In this document: in pieces, positions 6,505-7,374 of the stretch
Numbering within the stretch: position 1 is the first letter of the stretch
How the letters are laid out: each line of letters begins with the position of its first letter
Source of the DNA: an uncultured Bacteroidales bacterium
GTDB lineage: Bacteria > Bacteroidota > Bacteroidia > Bacteroidales > UBA932
Length of the DNA stretch: 7,374 nt
Assembly (NCBI GenBank): GCA_946549475.1
Contig: CAMNQO010000084.1
Coordinates: forward strand, 1 to 7,374
Reading direction: 5' to 3'
Made by a program: the position numbers and the translations under genes
Notes under the pieces: generated by a model
What the model was told of the DNA's origin: nothing
What the model saw: the letters and a program-made list of their open reading frames with translations, nothing else
Databases searched by the model: none

Positions 6505-6846
6505 ATGGGAGATCAGAAAAAGAGAGCCGTCATCAGTTATGGCAATATGCCGGAAGAGGTGGCTGCGGCGTTTGAGGAAAAGTATCCGAGAGGGGCTGTG
6601 GATTATCTGCCCGATGTTCAGAAGATTGAAAAACCCGACGGGACGAGCATTTACACCGTTACGATTGAAATTCCTACGGCCATCTATCTGGTGAAAGTCC
6701 AGATGAAGGTGGATGATTTGGATGACGTGGACAAATGGCTCGACGAGGACGATGATGACGAAGGGGACAGCGACAGCGATTCTACGCTGCCCGACGACAA
6801 TATCTCCCAATACGGTGGCGGAGATGAGGATGCATCCGACGAATAA
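6505..6846 (+). CDS. Small acidic protein of unknown function with Asp/Glu/Ser-rich tail
   Basis: The function is not known to me. The 113-aa protein resembles a conserved hypothetical family I recall from Bacteroidales: a small alpha/beta N-terminal part beginning with a basic patch and a VISYGN strand, an EKYPRG turn, and strands TSIYTVTIEI and IYLVKVQMKV, covering roughly residues 1-69. From about residue 70 to the end it is dominated by Asp, Glu, Ser and Gly, including the runs DEDDDDEGD and SDSDS, and is probably disordered. There is no signal peptide, membrane segment or cysteine. It has its own promoter upstream and a strong terminator downstream, so it is likely a single-gene transcript and well expressed. 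A nucleic-acid-mimic or RNA polymerase or ribosome-binding role would fit such a tail, but that is speculation. The start is supported by the promoter position and absence of an earlier in-frame start. Confidence 0.8.
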   Translation: MGDQKKRAVISYGNMPEEVAAAFEEKYPRGAVDYLPDVQKIEKPDGTSIYTVTIEIPTAIYLVKVQMKVDDLDDVDKWLDEDDDDEGDSDSDSTLPDDNISQYGGGDEDASDE

Positions 6847-6867
6847 TCGGAACTGATATTACCTTTT

Positions 6868-6891
6868 AAGGACGGTTAGCCGTCCTTTTTT
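6868..6891 (+). terminator. Strong intrinsic terminator after the acidic protein gene
   Basis: AAGGACGG (6868-6875) pairs perfectly with CCGTCCTT (6880-6887) around the four-base loop TTAG, and a run of six T ends at 6891. The GC-rich 8-base stem, short loop and T tail are textbook Rho-independent termination. It begins 22 bases after the acidic protein stop codon. It ends only two bases before the ATG of the ClC gene, so it also occupies that gene's ribosome-binding region. Confidence 0.9.
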
Positions 6892-6893
6892 GT

Positions 6894-7374
6894 ATGAAAC
6901 TGAATCTGGATTTCCACAACTGGACCGACCATCGGAAGACGCTTGTCCTTTCGGTGCTCGTCGGCATCCTGTGCGGCCTGGCCGCCGTGCTGCTCCACGG
7001 GACCATTCATCTGATTCAGCAGGCGCTGACCGGCTGGATGGGAAACGACGGCTGGGGCTGGCACCTGCTTTACCTGGTCTATCCGGGTGTCGGTATGCTG
7101 CTGTCCCTGCTGATTGTCCGCTATTTTGTCCGGGATGACATCGGACACGGGGTCACCAAGGTGCTGCTGGCCGTTTCCAAGAGCGAATCCCGCATCAAAC
7201 CCCACAATACCTGGTCTTCGCTGGTGACGAGTGCCGTGACCATCGGTTTCGGCGGCAGCGTCGGTGCGGAGGCTCCGATGGTCTATACCGGAGCGGCCAT
7301 CGGTTCCAATGTGGCCCAAAAAGCCGGACTTTCCTATCGCGATATCACCATCCTGCTGGGCTGCGGAGCTGCCG
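6894..7374 (+). CDS. ClC-family chloride channel or H+/Cl- antiporter, 5' part (3' end outside window)
   Basis: This is an integral membrane anion channel or exchanger of the ClC family; only the first 160 codons are present and the frame runs off the window. The protein starts MKLNLDFHNW and has a first transmembrane helix at about residues 16-41 and a second at about 57-80. IGHGV (83-87) stands at the first anion-selectivity region (GSGIP in E. coli ClC). GFGGSVGAEAP (118-128) is the GREGP region: Glu126 aligns with the gating Glu148 of E. coli ClC-ec1, while the Arg and second Gly of GREGP are Ala here, as I recall for Bacteroidetes homologues. A conserved gating Glu fits either channel or antiporter behaviour. 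No in-frame start exists upstream, because the stop TAA at 6867-6869 is followed by no ATG, GTG or TTG before 6894. The start abuts the preceding terminator, leaving no visible promoter or Shine-Dalgarno sequence. Confidence 0.92.
   Translation, partial: MKLNLDFHNWTDHRKTLVLSVLVGILCGLAAVLLHGTIHLIQQALTGWMGNDGWGWHLLYLVYPGVGMLLSLLIVRYFVRDDIGHGVTKVLLAVSKSESRIKPHNTWSSLVTSAVTIGFGGSVGAEAPMVYTGAAIGSNVAQKAGLSYRDITILLGCGAA

Noticed and set aside
6876..7138. Open frames at 6876-7319 (-) and 6890-7138 (+) over the ClC gene start
   Set aside because: The frame starting at 6894 gives clear ClC motifs, so these other frames are shadows.

Overview
The window looks like a chromosomal segment of a Bacteroidales-type bacterium, rather GC-rich by eye. 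The evidence is a short primary sigma factor of the Bacteroidetes type (286 aa, no region 1.1), a two-PDZ HtrA protease next to it, an ArgRS with the Bacteroidetes-style KMKSR loop, a small acidic protein of a kind I remember from Bacteroidales, and a promoter whose -7 element (TATACTTG) is one base from the Bacteroidetes consensus TAnnTTTG. GC content and gene order would fit an Alistipes-like or uncultured gut Bacteroidales lineage, but I cannot fix the genus.

All genes lie on the + strand. The 3' part of an HtrA/Deg periplasmic protease (1-881) is followed by a small hairpin with a T-rich flank. Then comes an unbroken run of five genes: rpoD (951-1811), argS (1811-3598), a membrane 3-oxo-5-alpha-steroid 4-dehydrogenase (SRD5A-like, 3606-4364), an Old Yellow Enzyme-type flavin reductase (4368-5594) and a short-chain dehydrogenase (5596-6417). 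The junctions are a 1-base overlap and gaps of 7, 3 and 1 bases, so one transcript is plausible. An AT-rich 87-base gap carries a promoter for a 113-aa acidic protein of unknown function (6505-6846). A strong intrinsic terminator (6868-6891) follows, and almost touching it is the start of a ClC-family chloride channel or transporter, cut by the window end.

The notable part is the reductase triad. A 5-alpha-reductase homologue, a BaiCD/BaiH-related ene-reductase and an SDR of hydroxysteroid-dehydrogenase type together could reduce the A-ring enone and the 3-ketone of 3-oxo-delta4 steroids or bile acids. This is the logic reported for isoallolithocholic acid formation by gut Odoribacteraceae and Parabacteroides (5AR, 5BR and 3beta-HSDH; Sato and colleagues 2021, recalled from memory). 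The system is therefore probably a relative of a known one. What is unusual here is its direct attachment to the primary sigma factor and arginyl-tRNA synthetase genes.

No tRNA, rRNA, CRISPR array, insertion sequence or other mobile element was seen, and no gene-free stretch exceeds 90 bases.
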